DNA of 64,000 nucleotides from Gammaproteobacteria bacterium (GCA_024235015.1 JACKNG010000009.1:1-64000), one strand, 5' to 3'; shown: positions 25,412-34,410, counted from the stretch's first letter. The notes: generated by a model not told the origin, from the letters alone. Made by a program: numbers and translations.

Positions 25412-25861
25412 TCAGGACGGTGGCCCGAAGCGGACCTCGTGCTGGTCGGCGACTGCCGTCAGCTTGTCGACGTCGAGCCGTCCGTCGGGAATGGCCGCGG
25501 CGACGGCGCGGAAGAAACCCGCCGCGCCGCTGCCGGCGCCGGTCAGGGACAACATGCGACCGCCACCGGCACAGAAGCGGAACCAGTGCGTGGTGCCACC
25601 GGGCAGGTGCACGAAGCTGCCGGCGGTCGCGGTCATCTCGCGCTCGCCGACGCCGAAATCGACCGCGCCGTCGATGACGAAGAAGGCTTCGTCCCAGTCA
25701 TGGTGATGCGGCGGCGGACCGCTGCCCTCCACGCCTTCCTGCAGGAACACCTCGTAGCCGTTGGTCTGGTCGCGATCGACCAGCACGGTGAGGCGCTCGC
25801 CGACCAGGTCGAGCGCGGGTTCGCGTTGCGCGGGGGTGAGGACGACAGGCGGACGGGCCAT
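25412..25861 (-). CDS. cupin-domain protein
   Basis: A 149-aa single-cupin protein. The first metal motif is PPPHHHDWDEAFFVIDGAVD (about residues 49-68) and the second is GSFVHLPGGTTHWFRF, so a 3-His/1-Glu type metal site is plausible. The C-terminal AAIPDGRLDVDKLTAVADQHEVRF is seen in cupins close to quercetin-dioxygenase-like proteins. ATG 25861 is the start; the longer frame is non-coding upstream. It is transcribed towards the VOC gene 75 bp away. Confidence 0.82.
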   Translation of the reverse strand: MARPPVVLTPAQREPALDLVGERLTVLVDRDQTNGYEVFLQEGVEGSGPPPHHHDWDEAFFVIDGAVDFGVGEREMTATAGSFVHLPGGTTHWFRFCAGGGRMLSLTGAGSGAAGFFRAVAAAIPDGRLDVDKLTAVADQHEVRFGPPS

Positions 25862-25959
25862 GGCTTGCTCCGGACGGCTTGGGTCACACAACGATAGCCG
25901 GCGACGGGCGACGGTGCACCGGACGCGGAGTCCGATTCTTCCGTGGGTAGAATGGCGCC

Positions 25960-26340
25960 ATGCCGAAACGTTCTGCGAAAGACCGCCACCACGCGCGCGG
26001 CCCGACCCTGCGGGTGCTGCTCGGCGCCGAGATCGCCATGGGCCCGGGCAAGGCCGACCTGCTCGAGGCGATCGGTGAGAGCGGGTCGATCTCGGCCGCG
26101 GCCAAGTCACTGGGCATGAGCTATCGCCGCGCCTGGATCCTGGTCGATACGATGAACCGCTGTTTCCGCGAGCCCGTGGTCAGCGCCGCCAGCGGGGGCA
26201 GTGGCGGCGGCGGCGCCAGCCTCACCGCGCATGGCGCGGAGATCCTGCACCGCTTCCGCGCCATGGAGGCGCGCGCTGCCGGCGCCATCGTCGAGGAGTT
26301 TGCGGACTTCAAGGCCTTGCTGCGCGATGCGCCGCAATGA
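25960..26340 (+). CDS. ModE-type winged-helix regulator, DNA-binding domain only
   Basis: A 126-aa protein matching the N-terminal DNA-binding half of ModE: LLGAEIAMGPGKADLLEAIG, then the helix-turn-helix GSISAAAKSLGMSYRRAW and the beta-wing with a Gly/Ser-rich loop. The molybdate-binding MOP repeats of full ModE are absent. Stand-alone forms of this size are common and often control molybdate or formate-related genes, but no molybdenum genes are in this window. Confidence 0.88.
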   Translation: MPKRSAKDRHHARGPTLRVLLGAEIAMGPGKADLLEAIGESGSISAAAKSLGMSYRRAWILVDTMNRCFREPVVSAASGGSGGGGASLTAHGAEILHRFRAMEARAAGAIVEEFADFKALLRDAPQ

Positions 26341-26447
26341 GCCGGCCGGTGCGGGTGCGCCGCGTCGGCGAGGCGCTGCGCGGGATGCCGGCAGGTGTTC
26401 GTCGCACGGTCGTCGCGAGGCCGCGAGACGGGTGTGAACTCGGCGGA

Positions 26448-27347
26448 CTAGGCCGCCGAGCGGTCGCCGATCTCGCCGCCGAAGCAATACGGGCGGCCGG
26501 CGCGCTTGGCCGCGTACATCGCGTTGTCGGCCTGGACGACCAGCGCGTCTCCCGACAACGGCCCGCGACCGATCGCCCCGCCGATGCTGACCCCGACCCT
26601 GAGCGAGAGCCCGGCAACCCGGATGGGCGCGCTGACCGCTGCGTGCAGCTTGCCCGCGATGTGCTCGAGGTCGGCCGGGCAGGTCACGTTCGCCATCACG
26701 ACCACGAACTCGTCGCCGCCCATGCGGATGCAGCTGTCGTCGTCGCGCAGGCTGCGCCGCAGCCGCCGCGCCACGATCGCCAGCACCTCGTCGCCGACAT
26801 CATGTCCGTGGGTATCGTTGATCGGTTTGAAGCAGTCGAGATCGAGATAGAGCATGCCGAGGCCGGTGGCACCGCCGGCGGCTTCGCGGCGGTCCAGGGT
26901 CGAGGACAGGTTGCGGCGGTTGCCGAGCTTGGTCAGCGGGTCCGTCTCGGCCAGGCTGATGGCATCCTCGATGGTGTCGTCGAAGGAGCGCGCGTCGCGC
27001 ACGACGGCGATGACGAAGGTCTCGCCGCGGTCGACGCTGCGCGACAGTCCGATCGACACCGGCACGCGCTGTCCGCTCTTCGACAGCCCGGCGAACACCG
27101 GCTGTACGCCCTTCGGCGAAGGTGCCGCGCCCGCGGCGTAACGCGCGGCGTGATGGTCGTGCGCGGCACGCGCCTCGACCGGCACCAGGACGTTCAGCGG
27201 CTGGCCGACGAGTTCACCCACGGCGTAACCGAACAGGCTTTCCAGCCTGCGGTTGCACGCCACGATCTGCCGCGACGAGTCCAGAACGAGTACGCCATCG
27301 GGCAGAATGTCCATGGACCGGACGAGGCCTTCCAGCTCCTCACCCAT
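26448..27347 (-). CDS. PAS-GGDEF diguanylate cyclase
   Basis: A soluble protein of about 299 aa. An N-terminal PAS domain (PDGVLVLDSSRQIVACNRRL, VGELVGQPLNVLVP) is followed by a GGDEF domain starting SLAETDPLTKLGNRRNL. The catalytic motif is intact in IRMGGDEFVVV, and an allosteric RxxD-type site (RDDD) stands five residues ahead of it, so synthesis of cyclic di-GMP under product control is expected. I prefer ATG 27347 with GGAG 8 bp upstream; GTG 27362 would add five residues. Confidence 0.92.
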   Translation of the reverse strand: MGEELEGLVRSMDILPDGVLVLDSSRQIVACNRRLESLFGYAVGELVGQPLNVLVPVEARAAHDHHAARYAAGAAPSPKGVQPVFAGLSKSGQRVPVSIGLSRSVDRGETFVIAVVRDARSFDDTIEDAISLAETDPLTKLGNRRNLSSTLDRREAAGGATGLGMLYLDLDCFKPINDTHGHDVGDEVLAIVARRLRRSLRDDDSCIRMGGDEFVVVMANVTCPADLEHIAGKLHAAVSAPIRVAGLSLRVGVSIGGAIGRGPLSGDALVVQADNAMYAAKRAGRPYCFGGEIGDRSAA

Positions 27348-27564
27348 GGCAATGAGCTCCACACAATCCCTAGGTGTTCTAGCGGACGGAGGCGACGACG
27401 ACTTTAGCCGCGGCCGGCCGCTTTGCCACGCGGTTGGCGAATCGCCTTGACGGGAAAAGGAGCGCCGTATCCGGACTTCGATGCGGCCCGTGTGGCCCGT
27501 TCCTGGCGCGCGACCGGTATCGACCCGACGGGACCAGCCAGCGGCAGATGCGTCGCCGCGGTCG

Positions 27565-28353
27565 CTAGGCCGTCACCAGGTAGAGGCCGCTGGCGATGAG
27601 CGCCGCGCCGAGCAGCTTGCCGACCGTAGCGCCGCGCGGGCCGAGCTTCTCGTAGAGCATCACCGCGGTCAGGATGGCGATCCACAGCAGGTTCATCGCA
27701 CCGACCACGAACATCACCGCCATCAGCGCCCAGCAGCAACCGATGCAATAGAGACCGTGATGGAGGCCCATGGCAAACGCCCCGTCGCGGCCTTCACGCC
27801 AGAAGCCCATGAAGAAGCCGACCGGGGTGCGGCACTGGGTCAGGCAGGCATCCTTGTAGGCGGACAGCTGGAACAGGCCGGCGCCGATCAGCACCGCCCC
27901 GGCGAGCGGCGCGCTGGTGAGGCGCATGGTCACCGGGTGGACCAGGGCGACCCGTTCGAGCCCGACCTGCACCACGGTAGCCAGCGCCGCAAACACCGCC
28001 CAGGCCGCCAGGTAGCCGAGGGCGAAAAGCGCGCTGTAGGGCGCCGGCGAGCGCGCCGGCTCACGACCGCGCTGGAAACGTGCATGGATGAAGGTCATCG
28101 GCGCCGCGGTCGGCAGCATCATGGCGCCGACCATCACCAGCCACATGATCCCGATCGCGGCGATGCCCATGCCGTGCGCGCCGGCCGCCGCGTGGCCGGG
28201 ATGGAAATGATGGCCAGGCATGACCGACATCACGCCGGCCATGGCGTAGAGGTAGGCCCAGCTCGCGGCGACGATGGCGGCGAGCCCGCCGGCCAGCAAC
28301 ACGCGCTGGCGCAGCAGCAACTCGCCGGGGGCGAACGCTTCGGAACGGTCCAC
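27565..28353 (-). CDS. DUF2182 integral membrane protein
   Basis: A 262-aa membrane protein with about seven hydrophobic segments. Marks of DUF2182 are IGIMWLVMVGAMMLPTAAPM, SAYKDACLTQCRTPVGFF and AFAMGLHHGLYCIGCCWALM, with conserved Cys and His residues at the membrane surface. A His-rich insert (MPGHHFHPGH) follows the first helix. Its function is unknown; the Cys/His content suggests metal handling. It lies next to a DUF1326 gene in the same direction, a pairing that recurs in other bacteria. GTG 28353 is the start. Confidence 0.85.
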   Translation of the reverse strand: MDRSEAFAPGELLLRQRVLLAGGLAAIVAASWAYLYAMAGVMSVMPGHHFHPGHAAAGAHGMGIAAIGIMWLVMVGAMMLPTAAPMTFIHARFQRGREPARSPAPYSALFALGYLAAWAVFAALATVVQVGLERVALVHPVTMRLTSAPLAGAVLIGAGLFQLSAYKDACLTQCRTPVGFFMGFWREGRDGAFAMGLHHGLYCIGCCWALMAVMFVVGAMNLLWIAILTAVMLYEKLGPRGATVGKLLGAALIASGLYLVTA

Positions 28354-28404
28354 GGGTGAATCGCGTGCGCCGCGCGCGCCGCGGCGCGCGGCGCCGGCGC
28401 GTCC

Positions 28405-29004
28405 TCAGCCCTGGTAGGCGAACGGCGAGAAGAACGCGGTGCGGCCGGCCTCGGACCAGCTCATGCCGTGGTCCTTGTATTCCATCTGTTTCGAGGTGGC
28501 GAGGGTGGCCGGGAAACCGGGCGCGATGGCCAGCGGGTGGCCGCTGATGGTGACGGGCGCACCGCCCTGCCCGCTCACTTCCTCGATGGTGGCCGAGGCG
28601 ACGTCGCCGACCTTCATCGACATCGTCTTCGCCTCGCGCGCGAAGGCGATGTGCGCGGTCGAGACGCCGAGGATTTCACCGACATGCGAGGCCAGCGCGG
28701 CGGGGTGACCGCCGGCCTGGCCACCGAAGATGGTGGTCAATGCCTGCTGCTGCTCGGCGCTCGCCGTCTCGTCGATGTACAGCGCGGCCTTCCACTTCAC
28801 CTTGGCCATGTTGCCCGGCGACAGCACCGCCATGGCGACGTTGAGGCCGTCGAGCGAGACGCCGCCGAGCTTGCCCGCTTCGATGTGCCAGCCGAGCACC
28901 ACCGTGCAATCGCCCTGGGTCGGGTCGCTCAGGAACACGCACGGGCAGGCCGCGTCGCAGTTGCAGGTCTCCATGTAGGTTCCCTTCAGGCTCCAGTCGC
29001 TCAT
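28405..29004 (-). CDS. DUF1326 protein
   Basis: A 199-aa soluble protein beginning MSDWSLKGTYMETCNCDAA. The family hallmark is the CNCDAACPC cluster near residue 14, with another Cys in TQGDCTVVLGWHIEAG. The three closely spaced Cys suggest metal or iron-sulphur binding, though no function has been established for the family. ATG 29004 follows GGGGAGAG by 7 bp. The DUF2182 membrane gene lies 51 bp downstream, so the two probably act together. Confidence 0.88.
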   Translation of the reverse strand: MSDWSLKGTYMETCNCDAACPCVFLSDPTQGDCTVVLGWHIEAGKLGGVSLDGLNVAMAVLSPGNMAKVKWKAALYIDETASAEQQQALTTIFGGQAGGHPAALASHVGEILGVSTAHIAFAREAKTMSMKVGDVASATIEEVSGQGGAPVTISGHPLAIAPGFPATLATSKQMEYKDHGMSWSEAGRTAFFSPFAYQG

Positions 29005-29132
29005 CAAGTGCTCTCCCCGTCTAGACAAAGGTGATGCCGGCAGTGGCCGCGTCGCCGGCGGGCCGGCCCATGGGACGCCTTGCCGCGAGACGTGTCAAGG
29101 CGTGATCGCGGCGAAGCCCGTCCCGGCCAAGC

Positions 29133-29915
29133 TCACGAAGCGCTCTGCGCCCTGCCCCGCGCCTGGATTGCCGCGCGCCGCGCGGCGACCTTGTCCGCAC
29201 TCACCTCGCGCGCCGCATGGGCCCGCGAGGCCTGCCGTTCGAGCGCCAGGCCCTCGGCCAGGGTCATGCCCCAACCGGCCTCCATCACGCGCAGGATCGC
29301 GTCCCGCGTGGTCCTGTCGGTGGAGAGAATATCGCGCGCCAGTCGTTCGCAATGGCCGATCAGGTCGTTCGCCGGCACCACGCGGTTGACCAGGCCCCAG
29401 CGCTCGGCGGTCTCCGCATCGAGGTAGTTGCCGGTCAGGCTCAGTTCCTTGGCACGGTTGATGCCGATCATCCGTGGCAGGCGTTGCGACAATCCCCAGC
29501 CCGGCACCACCCCCACCCGCGCATGGGTGTCGGCGAAACGCGCCGCGGGGCTCGCGACGAGGAAGTCGCACATCAGCGCGAGCTCGAAACCGCCGGTGAT
29601 GGCATACCCGTTCACCGCGCCGATCAGCGGCTTGCCGAGATCGCGGAAGGCATCGCTCAGTTCCTCCGCGGTGACGGTGGGCGCGGCGTTGGTCTCCCCG
29701 CCCAGTTCCTTGAGATCGAGGCCGACACAGAATGCACGCCCGGCGCCGGTGAGGATGACGACCTCGGTCTCCGCGTCCGTCGCCAGCTCGCGCAGGACCT
29801 CGACGAGGCGTGCACGCAGCGCGGCGGACAGGGCGTTGAGCGCCTCTGGCCGGTTGAGGGTGACGCGGGCGAGGCCGGCGTCGCGGGTGAAGAGGACGAG
29901 ATCGGATTCGGACAT
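29133..29915 (-). CDS. enoyl-CoA hydratase/isomerase-family protein
   Basis: A 260-aa crotonase-fold protein. Oxyanion-hole segments are AFCVGLDLKELGG and the GNYAITGGFELALMCDF-type region. The first catalytic Glu of crotonases (in GGFELAL) is present. The second, which normally stands in PEI.LG before PG.G, is replaced by His in the aligned stretch FADTHARVGVVPGWG. Hydratase activity is therefore doubtful; isomerase or another crotonase reaction is possible. ATG 29915 is well placed. Confidence 0.85.
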   Translation of the reverse strand: MSESDLVLFTRDAGLARVTLNRPEALNALSAALRARLVEVLRELATDAETEVVILTGAGRAFCVGLDLKELGGETNAAPTVTAEELSDAFRDLGKPLIGAVNGYAITGGFELALMCDFLVASPAARFADTHARVGVVPGWGLSQRLPRMIGINRAKELSLTGNYLDAETAERWGLVNRVVPANDLIGHCERLARDILSTDRTTRDAILRVMEAGWGMTLAEGLALERQASRAHAAREVSADKVAARRAAIQARGRAQSAS

Positions 29916-30184
29916 GGTTGGTGGATTCCTCCGGTTGGCGGGCCAAATGGCCGTGGTGGCCGGTCAGGCCTCTGCGCGCGACACCTTCCCGAGCTCACCC
30001 GCAATCGCCCCGAATTGCACCCGCACCGCGCCGCGGTAAGCGGGGAGGCGCAGGTCGACGGGGTTGCTGGCCACGTGGCGATCAGGGTGTTCCCGCGTTC
30101 GCGGCGATCGTAGCGATTTCGAGAACACCCGAAAGCGCCCGGGCACGCGGCCGGCGCGAAGCGCTGCTCAACGCGCCCCCGACC

Positions 30185-30688
30185 TCACAGCCGCTCCACT
30201 CGCTCGCGCATGGCCTTCGCCGGCCATAACCACTCACCCCGCGCCCGGGTCGGCCGCTCGTTCAGCCGCGCGGCAATGGCGAGCGGATCGAGGTCGAGGA
30301 CGTGGGTGCCATGCCACAAGAAGGGTTCGAAATCGCCCTTCGCCACCCGCATCGCGGACAGCACCGAGCGATCGGTGCGGGTATCGGCCTGCAGCGGGCC
30401 GATGGCGAGACGTACACGCGCGAGCGTGGCCGGCGCACAGCCCATCGCATCGAGGCTGGCGAGGTAGAGCCCGCCGAAGGCCGCGTTCAACTCCGCGAAC
30501 GTCGCCTTGGTGAAACCGGCCAGGAACAGCACGTAGCGGGTAAGGTCATGGCACAGCATCACGCACTGGCGGCGATCGACGACGTAGAGGTTGCCGTGCC
30601 AGGCGCCGAGGGTATCGGTGCTCGCAATGGGTTCGGCGGCGACCGCCGGCAGCTTCGCGGCGAGCCTGGCTGTGGCGTGGAGGATCAT
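30185..30688 (-). CDS. hypothetical protein, DUF6933-like
   Basis: A 167-aa protein beginning MILHATARLAAKLPAVAAEP, with LGAWHGNLYVVDRRQCVMLCHDLTRYVLF in two adjoining segments, which resembles the DUF6933 group of uncharacterised small proteins. ATG 30688 is chosen; the upstream extension is arginine-rich noise. The 269-bp gap to the crotonase contains only a weak inverted repeat (GGGTGTTC near 30086 and GAACACCC near 30122). Confidence 0.6.
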   Translation of the reverse strand: MILHATARLAAKLPAVAAEPIASTDTLGAWHGNLYVVDRRQCVMLCHDLTRYVLFLAGFTKATFAELNAAFGGLYLASLDAMGCAPATLARVRLAIGPLQADTRTDRSVLSAMRVAKGDFEPFLWHGTHVLDLDPLAIAARLNERPTRARGEWLWPAKAMRERVERL

Positions 30689-30833
30689 GGGTCGGCGGTG
30701 TCGGGTGTCGATGCCCCCGCATCCTAGCGGACATCGATGGGTCCGATCACCACGCGGACTGCGCCCATGAGTCCTCCGTACCCACGCCGCTCGAGACCGC
30801 GATGGCAACGCATCCGCTCGTCTCGTCCCGCGC

Positions 30834-31376
30834 TCAGGCCGTCGGCTCCTCCGCCCCCGCCGCGTCGAACAGCTGGTGCACCAGCGCACCCGCCACGTGC
30901 ACGGCCACTGCAATCACGATGCACACCGACAGCCGCCGGTGGATCTCGACCAGCGCGGCGACGGGGATCCCGAATGCGCTGTTCGTGGCGCCGTCCGCGG
31001 CGCTCACCACCGCGCCGCTGTCGACCCAGGTCGCGCCCGCCTGCAGGCAGCCGATGGCGCACTGGGTAAGCACGGCGCCGTACAGGAACCCCTGCGTGGC
31101 GCGAGCCAGGATCCTGCGCCAGCGCGCCAGCGTGTAACCCGCGAGCGGATCGGGGCTGGCCGCGCGCCACGCCAGGCGCAGGGCCATGACCAGGAGCAAC
31201 GCGAGGCCGCAGGCGACGTGCAGTTCCGCCTGCCGCAGGCGCTCCGCGGCGCTCGGTGCCGCCCCTGCGGCGGCGGCCAGCACCAGCACCGCGCCGAGCA
31301 GCGCGACCGAGATCCAGTGCAGGATGCGCGCGACCAGCCCGTAGCTGCGCGTGGTGTTCCTGTACTGCCGGCCCAT
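30834..31376 (-). CDS. cytochrome b561-family protein
   Basis: A 180-aa four-helix membrane protein of the bacterial b561 type. The first helix has YGLVARILHWISVALLGAVL with a heme His, the second LHVACGLALLLVMALRLAW, and the last IHRRLSVCIVIAVAVHVAG with two further His. Such proteins oxidise ubiquinol and pass electrons to superoxide or periplasmic partners. A second small membrane protein gene lies 50 bp upstream in the same direction. Confidence 0.85.
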   Translation of the reverse strand: MGRQYRNTTRSYGLVARILHWISVALLGAVLVLAAAAGAAPSAAERLRQAELHVACGLALLLVMALRLAWRAASPDPLAGYTLARWRRILARATQGFLYGAVLTQCAIGCLQAGATWVDSGAVVSAADGATNSAFGIPVAALVEIHRRLSVCIVIAVAVHVAGALVHQLFDAAGAEEPTA

Positions 31377-31425
31377 GATGCGCTACACGAGCGCGCGGCG
31401 ACGACCGGCGCGAACCGGGCCCGGC

Positions 31426-31905
31426 TCAGCCGCCAGTCGAATCGCGTGCGCCGCTCGCCGCGCGCTGCAGCGTGCCGCGGAAGACCCAGATCGAAGCCGT
31501 GGCGAAGCCGAAGGTGGTCAGGGTCAGACTCAGGAACTGGTAGGTTTCGTAGACGCCCTGGCTCCAGTGCGGTCCCTGCTCGATGGTCGGGTCCATGGTC
31601 GGGAACAGCGCCATCAGCAGGAACAGGCTCGAGTTGGTGAAGCCGCCGATGGCCATCGCCCAGGCGCTCGGCCAGGGCAGGTGGACGCGGCTGCCGTAGA
31701 AGCCGAGCAGCAGTGCACTCATGATGAGCAGGTCGAGGTGGGCCTGCAGTACGCGGGTGTACTTGCCGGGAAACACCGCGGGGAAGGGCTCGACCTGGTA
31801 GGCGAGCCCGATCAGGCACCAGGCGAGGACCAGTGCCAGCAGGATCCACAGGCAGGCGGCCTGCAGCAGGACGAGGTTGGGGCGGGTTTCGCGAGCGTCG
31901 TTCAT
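31426..31905 (-). CDS. hypothetical four-helix membrane protein
   Basis: A 159-aa protein with four hydrophobic helices. Helix 1 is ACLWILLALVLAWCLIGLAY, helix 2 follows KYTRVLQAHLDLLIMSALL and contains a His near its start, and helix 4 lies in TYQFLSLTLTTFGFATASIW. I do not recognise the family; the His-bearing helix faintly resembles heme-copper oxidase or NnrS-like helices. It is divergent from the AraC regulator at 32062, which may control it together with the b561 gene. Confidence 0.65.
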   Translation of the reverse strand: MNDARETRPNLVLLQAACLWILLALVLAWCLIGLAYQVEPFPAVFPGKYTRVLQAHLDLLIMSALLLGFYGSRVHLPWPSAWAMAIGGFTNSSLFLLMALFPTMDPTIEQGPHWSQGVYETYQFLSLTLTTFGFATASIWVFRGTLQRAASGARDSTGG

Positions 31906-32061
31906 GCCGGGATTCCTGGGTTCGTGCACTCCACGGCATGGTGGACGCGGCGGCTGGCCGCGGCGGCGAATCCCGGCCATAGTTGCCCGAGCCGGCAACG
32001 CACTTGACCACGGTGGAACAACGCCGGGCCGCTGGCCACGGCAGACGAGCGGGAGGAAGAC

Positions 32062-33057
32062 GTGCCTGGTACGAGTCACGACAACGCTGCTGGCCAGCCG
32101 CCAGGCCGCGCGACCGTTCTGTCGACGGCGCACATCCGCGAGCGCGACCGCCGGGCGTGGCTGATCGAGGAGATCGGCCGCCAGTACGCCAAGGTCGAGG
32201 TCGAAGTCCCACGCGCCACCGCGCTGTTCAACGAGATGCGCATCCTGCCGCTCGGCGGGCAGGCGCTGTCGGTCGTGCGGTCGAGCGCACTCCGGCTCAG
32301 CCGCCGCGCCGGGGTCGACGGCTTTCTCGAAACCGACGCGGTGTTCTTCGTCCTGGTCCTGCGTGGGCGCTATCGCTTGCAGCAGGACGGGCGCAGCGTG
32401 GAATTGGGGCCGGGCGATCTCACTTTGTACGACGTCACCCGCCCCCACGTCGTCGACTGCTCCGAACGCCTGGCCAAGATCATCTTCAAGGCGCCCGGGC
32501 CGCTGGTGCGCTCACGCCTGGCCCGGGTCGAGCGCTGCACCGCGCTGCGCATCCCGACCGCGCGCGGCTCGGCGGCTATCGCCGCCAATTTCCTCCGCGC
32601 GTTGCCGACCGATGCCGCGGGTCTCACCAGCGCCGACGCCGGCGCGGTCGGCGCATGCGCGCTCGACCTGCTGACCCTGGCCGTACGCGGCCGTGCCGGC
32701 GACACCCCGGCGTCGAGCGGACGGCGGCAGGTGGCGTTGCGCCGCCTGAAGGCGGTCGTCGAGGCGCGGCTGGGCGATGCCGGGCTGGATGCCGTGAGGA
32801 TCGCCGCGCAGGCCGGCGTGTCCGTGCGTTACGCCAATGTCCTGCTGGCCGAGGAAGGCACCTCGCTGATGCGCTACCTGTGGGCGCGCCGTCTCGAGCA
32901 CGCGGCCCGCGCCTTGTCGGGTTCACCGCAGACGCGCATCGCCGACGTGGCGGCTGCCGCGGGTTTCCGCAGCACCGCGCATTTCAGCCGCGCGTTCCGG
33001 GCGCGCTTCGATTGTTCACCGCGTGCCTATGCCTGGAGGCCGCGACCACGCGATTGA
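32062..33057 (+). CDS. AraC-family transcriptional regulator
   Basis: A 331-aa regulator. The N-terminal region (about residues 60-150, LRGRYRLQQDGRSVELGPGD) looks like the cupin-type effector domain of the AraC-binding-like group. The C-terminal 100 residues hold two helix-turn-helix motifs, LDAVRIAAQAGVSVRYANVL and RIADVAAAAGFRSTAHFSRAF, ending in SPRAYAWRPR. GTG 32062 has GGAGGA upstream. The divergent partner at 31426-31905 is the likely target. Confidence 0.9.
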   Translation: MPGTSHDNAAGQPPGRATVLSTAHIRERDRRAWLIEEIGRQYAKVEVEVPRATALFNEMRILPLGGQALSVVRSSALRLSRRAGVDGFLETDAVFFVLVLRGRYRLQQDGRSVELGPGDLTLYDVTRPHVVDCSERLAKIIFKAPGPLVRSRLARVERCTALRIPTARGSAAIAANFLRALPTDAAGLTSADAGAVGACALDLLTLAVRGRAGDTPASSGRRQVALRRLKAVVEARLGDAGLDAVRIAAQAGVSVRYANVLLAEEGTSLMRYLWARRLEHAARALSGSPQTRIADVAAAAGFRSTAHFSRAFRARFDCSPRAYAWRPRPRD

Positions 33058-33071
33058 GGGGAACGAGGGCA

Positions 33072-33187
33072 GCTGATGCTGCGCACCGGCGTCCTGATTC
33101 GCTGCGCGAATCCGTCGAACCGACGGGTTCTCACCACGGCCACCCAGCTACCGAAACGAACAAGGGCCCCGCGTTGCGGACCCTTGT
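33072..33187. repeat. left copy of tRNA-Ser flank with duplicated terminator
   Basis: The segment from GCACCGGCGTCCTGATTCGC through GAACCGACGGGTTCTCACCA repeats the sequence that lies left of the tRNA-Ser gene at about 36.18-36.24 kb. It ends with a second copy of the tRNA terminator hairpin (33160-33187, AAGGGCCCCGC-GTT-GCGGACCCTT). Where the tRNA should follow, lower-GC sequence begins. It marks the left boundary of the foreign block. Confidence 0.75.
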
Positions 33188-33222
33188 CGGACTTCCTGTT
33201 TTTGTCGCTCCGCGGTTTACGG

Positions 33223-33888
33223 CTACCAAACGCCTGGCACCAACCGCCAACGAACCCGATCCTGGTACTCTCGATAACCGGGAAGATTGTCCCGAAGCGT
33301 CCGGTCTTCTCGTGACGTTCGCGCTACGAAGAACAGGGTGGCGAGTGCCGTGGGCAGTAATGTCCATATCGATTCGAGAGCAAACGGAAGCGCGAGATGA
33401 GCAGCTAGCACACCCGCGTAGCCCGGATGCCGGACGAGGGCATAAGGTCCGGTGGAGACAACGACGTGACCGCGGTCCTCCTGGATTCGTACGAAGGTCG
33501 CAAAGAACGGGTTAGAGAAAACAGCCCAGTACGCGAAGCCATAGCCCACCACATAAACGAAAAGCCCCGCTATCTGGACATACGTGGCCATCGGGAGATA
33601 AGGGCCAAAGCGAACAGCATCGAGGCCGGCGACGATGAACGTCACTGGGTACAAAGCTAGAACACCCAGCGTGGCGAGCGCCACGTCGCCCCGGTCCACT
33701 CCCGGGCCAGGAGCCACGCGCTCCCGGATGAGTTCCGGGTCGAGGAAAACCAAGGCGGCCGCTTTGAGCAGGGCATAGATGCCGATCACTACCCACGCCA
33801 TCGCCCAGGCAAGACTACCGGCCGCGCCGAACAGGCACGCACCAAAGAACAGCACCTCGATGATGATCGCTGCTATGGCCCGAATCAA
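33223..33888 (-). CDS. isoprenylcysteine carboxyl methyltransferase-like membrane protein
   Basis: A 221-aa membrane protein with about five helices and the C-terminal ICMT/PEMT signature VSTGPYALVRHPGYAGVL followed by EDRTLRDNLPGYREYQDRV. Bacterial members of this fold include lipid and small-molecule methyltransferases as well as proteins of unknown role. I place the start at TTG 33888 (LIRAIAAIIIEV), since the longer frame runs through the intercassette region. GC content is lower than in the surrounding chromosome. It is the last gene of the foreign minus-strand block. Confidence 0.75.
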   Translation of the reverse strand: MIRAIAAIIIEVLFFGACLFGAAGSLAWAMAWVVIGIYALLKAAALVFLDPELIRERVAPGPGVDRGDVALATLGVLALYPVTFIVAGLDAVRFGPYLPMATYVQIAGLFVYVVGYGFAYWAVFSNPFFATFVRIQEDRGHVVVSTGPYALVRHPGYAGVLAAHLALPFALESIWTLLPTALATLFFVARTSREDRTLRDNLPGYREYQDRVRWRLVPGVW

Positions 33889-33901
33889 TGTCCCACCCTG
33901 T

Positions 33902-33998
33902 GATCTAACTGAACTCGGCGCAGCGCCTGACAGCGATCGATCGTATCGATAGCACAAGATGGAAACGGATAAGCGTCGGCGGTGAACGCATTGTTGGA
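33902..33998 (-). other. possible attC-like junction
   Basis: ATCTAAC (33902-33908) and GTTGGAC (33992-33998) satisfy the integron core consensus, are 97 bp apart, and lie exactly between two minus-strand genes, as cassette attC sites do. The inner halves, however, show little complementarity, so this may be a degenerate site or chance. Confidence 0.3.
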
Positions 33999-34008
33999 CC
34001 GATTGTCA

Positions 34009-34410
34009 TCACACCGTCCGCCAGCTACGGCACGACTTACCTAATGCAGTCAATGCTGGCGGCGCGAGAATACGGAACCCTGCAGTAGGTAGCGACACCA
34101 CGGAACCAAGTGTTCCTTGAATGTCATCCAAGTCGTACGTGGGTACTCGGCCGGTCGATGCATAGATTCCAAATTTCGAGGTGAAGGGGGCTGCCTGGTC
34201 GAATACGCTGTTATTCAAGGCATCGGTTAAGGTTACAGAATGGTTCGTGATAAGAACAAAATCGTCTGTTGACGTCCGGGGGATAGCGGGGTGGATCGAG
34301 GTGGAAAACCGCGGCGTTATATCAGTTGGGGCGACATGATGAATGGCAAAGTAGGTTTGCTCCCCGACAAGAATGGCTGGCGCGAAATTCACTTGCATAA
34401 TTTCCGCCAT
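34009..34410 (-). CDS. hypothetical protein, downstream part of a split gene
   Basis: A 133-aa frame (begins MAEIMQVNFAPAILVGEQTY) that overlaps the preceding frame by 22 bp. It is Thr/Ser-rich, beta-like (HSVTLTDALNNSVFDQAAPF) and has no recognised domain. The upstream frame ends seven codons after this ATG, and the two read naturally as one protein of about 230 aa with a shift near 34400. Either a frameshift has broken the gene or the two are translationally coupled. Confidence 0.5.
   Translation of the reverse strand: MAEIMQVNFAPAILVGEQTYFAIHHVAPTDITPRFSTSIHPAIPRTSTDDFVLITNHSVTLTDALNNSVFDQAAPFTSKFGIYASTGRVPTYDLDDIQGTLGSVVSLPTAGFRILAPPALTALGKSCRSWRTV

Noticed and set aside
33223..33957. 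Longer start of the ICMT-like gene at 33957
   Set aside because: The first 23 codons run through the intercassette region and are not hydrophobic like the membrane protein. TTG 33888 starts at the first helix.
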